A DNA stretch of 7,556 nucleotides from an uncultured Bacilli bacterium. Lineage in GTDB: Bacteria > Bacillota_I > Bacilli_A > RF39 > UBA660. This document shows, piece after piece, positions 5,885-7,556 of this stretch (positions are counted from its first letter, which is position 1; each line of letters opens with the position of its first letter). The stretch lies in assembly GCA_944364705.1 (NCBI GenBank), contig CALVWH010000080.1:1-7556 (forward strand), read 5' to 3'. Under the pieces are notes generated by a model. It was not told the origin of the DNA. It saw only the letters and a list, made by a program, of their open reading frames with translations, and did no database searches. The position numbers and the translations under genes are program-made.

Positions 5885-7156
5885 GTGGAAAACGAACGAA
5901 AAGATATAAAATATTATGCACAAAGGAATATTAAAGTAGAAAACTTAATTCATTTTGTCAATAAAGAAACACTAAAAGAACAACATAAGAAACAACAAAG
6001 AAATAAGGCAAGTGGTATAGATAAAATTACCAAAAATGAATACGGAATCAATTTAGAAGAAAATATAGAAAATCTAATTGAACGTATGAAGAAATTTAGT
6101 TATAAACCATTGCCAGTAAGAAGAACATATATACCTAAAGTAAATGGAAAACTAAGACCACTTGGAATACCAGCATATGAAGATAAATTGGTACAAGGAG
6201 TCATGGCGGATATATTAAATGAAATCTATGAATGTAAGTTCTTAGAATGTTCATATGGTTTTAGACCAAATAGAAACTGTCACCAAGCAATAAGGGAAAT
6301 AAATCAAAGAATAATGATTAACAAAGTTAACTACATACTAGATTGTGATATAAAAGGATTCTTTGATAATGTTGACCATAAATGGCTAATGAAATTTCTA
6401 GAGCATGACATAAAAGACAAAGCATTTTTAAGGTATGTTAATAGATTTTTAATCAGTGGCTATATGGAAAATATGAAATATTATGAAACTTTAAAAGGTA
6501 CACCACAAGGAGGACTAATATCACCAATACTTGCCAATGTATATCTTCATTATGTACTAGACCTATTCTTTGTTAAATACGTAAAACCTAAACTAAAAGG
6601 AGAAGCATATTTAGTAAGATATGCAGACGATTTTATAATAATGTTTCAAAATGAAAATGAAGCAAAACAAGTATATCAATTATTGATTGAAAGATTGGCA
6701 AAATTCGGATTAGAAATGGAACAAGAGAAAACAAGAATAGTTCCATTTGGAAGGTTTAAAGGAACAAAAGAAACATTTGATTTTCTTGGTTTTATGCATT
6801 ACAACGGAACAACAAGAAATGGTAAGTATACAGTTGGTCATAAAATGAGTAAGAAGAAAAGAAAACTAAAACAACAAGCAATTACAAAATGGATTAAAGA
6901 ACATAGAGCAGTAAAATTTATAAAGACAATAAAACTATTAAACAAGAAGTTAATAGGATTATATGCTTACTATGGAATAAATGGTATGCTTAGTGAACTA
7001 TACAAGATATACTATCATGTCAGATATGCATTAAGAAGTAGTATATTCAGAAGAAGTCAAAGAAGGCTTAGTGTCAAAGTATTCAATAAAATACTTGGAA
7101 GAGTTCCAATAGCAGAGCCTAAGATATACAAAGATGTTTGGTGTTGGAATATATAA
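5885..7156 (+). CDS. ltrA: Group II intron reverse transcriptase/maturase
   Basis: Intron-encoded protein of 423 aa that normally binds its intron RNA, helps it fold and splice, and copies it into DNA at the target site. Reverse transcriptase blocks are in order: NKASGID at 40-46, RPLGIP at 91-96, YGFRPNR at 124-130, DCDIKGFFDNV at 153-163 (catalytic Asp155), GTPQGGLISP at 205-214, YADD at 246-249 (Asp248, Asp249) and DFLGF at 299-303. A basic X/maturase region follows (about 320-410; KKKRK, RRSQRR). It ends at VWCWNI with no HNH endonuclease domain, so it would have to prime by another route, as endonuclease-less intron proteins do. The frame is intact and all three catalytic Asp are present. 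The start is GTG, chosen from AGGAGG 8 nt upstream. It could serve the ORF-less intron 1 in trans. No promoter is evident: upstream lies the 5' end of intron 1 in antisense. Confidence 0.95.
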   Translation: MENERKDIKYYAQRNIKVENLIHFVNKETLKEQHKKQQRNKASGIDKITKNEYGINLEENIENLIERMKKFSYKPLPVRRTYIPKVNGKLRPLGIPAYEDKLVQGVMADILNEIYECKFLECSYGFRPNRNCHQAIREINQRIMINKVNYILDCDIKGFFDNVDHKWLMKFLEHDIKDKAFLRYVNRFLISGYMENMKYYETLKGTPQGGLISPILANVYLHYVLDLFFVKYVKPKLKGEAYLVRYADDFIIMFQNENEAKQVYQLLIERLAKFGLEMEQEKTRIVPFGRFKGTKETFDFLGFMHYNGTTRNGKYTVGHKMSKKKRKLKQQAITKWIKEHRAVKFIKTIKLLNKKLIGLYAYYGINGMLSELYKIYYHVRYALRSSIFRRSQRRLSVKVFNKILGRVPIAEPKIYKDVWCWNI

Positions 7157-7167
7157 GATTATTTGAA

Positions 7168-7200
7168 GAGCCTATTGCCTTAATAGGGCACGATGGGTTC
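7168..7200 (+). ncRNA. Domain V of intron 2
   Basis: This 33-nt hairpin has lower stem GAGCCTAT/ATGGGTTC, CG bulge, upper stem TGCCT/GGGCA and loop TAATA. The AGC triad is intact. It has the same architecture as intron 1, including the unusual five-base loop, but differs at 11 of 33 positions, mostly by changes that keep pairing. It starts 11 nt after the reverse transcriptase stop. Confidence 0.88.
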
Positions 7201-7267
7201 TGTGAGGGGCAATGAGACAAACCTCTCACTAAGAAAGAGAGGTGTAGTCGAGATTTGTCTACTCGAC
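7201..7267 (+). ncRNA. Domain VI and 3' end of intron 2
   Basis: AGACAAA pairs with TTTGTCT around an inner hairpin CCTCTC/GAGAGG. The 3' end is CTACTCGAC with A at -7, ending in AC. Pairing changes relative to intron 1 (AGGCA/TGCCT there) are compensatory. The alternative pairing GTCGAG/CTCGAC is preserved too. Confidence 0.7.
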
Positions 7268-7272
7268 ATTTT

Positions 7273-7556
7273 ATGGGGTTTAATATTGGAAATGTAAAAA
7301 TTAACAACAGAGTCGTTTTAGCGCCCATGGCAGGTTATTCTAACAGTGCTTATAGAAGAATAATAAAGAGTATGGGTTGTGGTCTTATATACGCTGAAAT
7401 GGTAAGTGATAAAGGAATATTTTATAATGATAAAAAAACTAATCAATTATTATATATGACAGATGAAGAACGACCAATTTCTCAACAAATATTTGGAAGT
7501 GATAAGGAAAGTTTTGTATATGCTGCAAAATATATTGAAAATATGATGCATCCAGA
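7273..7556 (+). CDS. dus: tRNA-dihydrouridine synthase (5' part, runs off the window)
   Basis: The first 94 residues of a flavin enzyme that reduces specific uridines of tRNA to dihydrouridine using NADPH and FMN. The start of the TIM barrel is clear: FNIGNVKINNRVVLAPMAG (about residues 3-21; PMAG is the family FMN-binding motif), then AEMVSDKG and, near residues 68-77, PISQQIFGSD. These match the DusB branch of bacterial Dus enzymes. The catalytic Cys, usually near residue 100, lies beyond the window. The ATG at 7273 gives the normal N-terminus. No Shine-Dalgarno sequence lies at proper distance, because the 3' end of intron 2 stops 5 nt before the ATG. As intron 2 lacks its 5' end, expression in this arrangement is doubtful unless there is leaderless, SD-independent or rearranged expression. 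Confidence 0.9.
   Translation, partial: MGFNIGNVKINNRVVLAPMAGYSNSAYRRIIKSMGCGLIYAEMVSDKGIFYNDKKTNQLLYMTDEERPISQQIFGSDKESFVYAAKYIENMMHP

Larger units (their letters stand above)
5647..7267 (+). mobile_element. 5'-truncated group II intron (intron 2) encoding a reverse transcriptase
   Basis: Read on the plus strand, this intron holds the distal part of domain I (right repeat arm), a leader with the hairpin GTTTCT/AGAAAC (5841-5856), the reverse transcriptase gene, domain V at 7168-7200 and domain VI ending CTACTCGAC at 7267. The 5' end is missing: no GTGCG start, no EBS1 loop and about 300 nt of domain I that intron 1 has. The missing segment exists nearby only in opposite orientation. As it stands it should not splice in cis, although its 3' half looks intact. 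It ends 5 nt before the dus ATG (ATTTTATG), the same relative site as intron 1 before ligA. Causes could be inversion across the repeat arms, a deletion, or 5'-truncated integration; the sequence alone does not decide. Confidence 0.85.

Overview
The window is low-GC, uses standard bacterial codons and carries AGGAGG-type ribosome binding sites. Together with a dacB-spmA-spmB spore-cortex operon, this points to an endospore-forming Firmicute (Bacillota). The species cannot be named from the sequence.

Layout. Positions 121-2277 (+) hold a tightly packed operon: a D,D-carboxypeptidase (dacB-like), spmA and spmB, with overlapping stops and starts. A bidirectional terminator hairpin (2284-2312) separates it from a convergent minus-strand pair: ligA (NAD+-dependent DNA ligase, 4958-2982) followed one base later by an unrecognised single-pass membrane protein (2980-2345). 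At the right edge, on the plus strand, is the start of a tRNA-dihydrouridine synthase gene (7273 to the window end).

Between the divergent ligA and dus genes lie two group II introns, head to head. Intron 1 (minus, 5639-4963, 677 nt) is ORF-less but looks complete: it has a GTGCG 5' end, a domain V with an AGC triad and CG bulge, and a 3' end in AC with an A seven bases before it. It sits exactly between a Shine-Dalgarno sequence (AAGGTGG) and TTTTATG of ligA. Its likely EBS1 loop contains CCACCT, a perfect complement of AGGTGG, so the intron seems to use the ribosome binding site itself as its target. Intron 2 (plus, about 5647-7267) encodes a 423-aa reverse transcriptase/maturase and has good domains V and VI. 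It lacks the first ~300 nt of domain I, including GTGCG and EBS1, and ends 5 nt before the dus ATG.

The two introns share a 192-nt inverted repeat (5156-5347 and 5647-5838) flanking the only copy of the 5' domain-I segment (5348-5639). Inversion across these arms would move that segment, with its AAGGTGG 5' exon, from the ligA-facing to the dus-facing intron. At any time only one of the two would then be complete. The arms are identical over 113 nt, whereas the two domains V differ at 11 of 33 positions, which fits recombination or gene conversion between the arms. This intron pair is the most unusual object in the window. The rest is ordinary chromosomal housekeeping and sporulation sequence.
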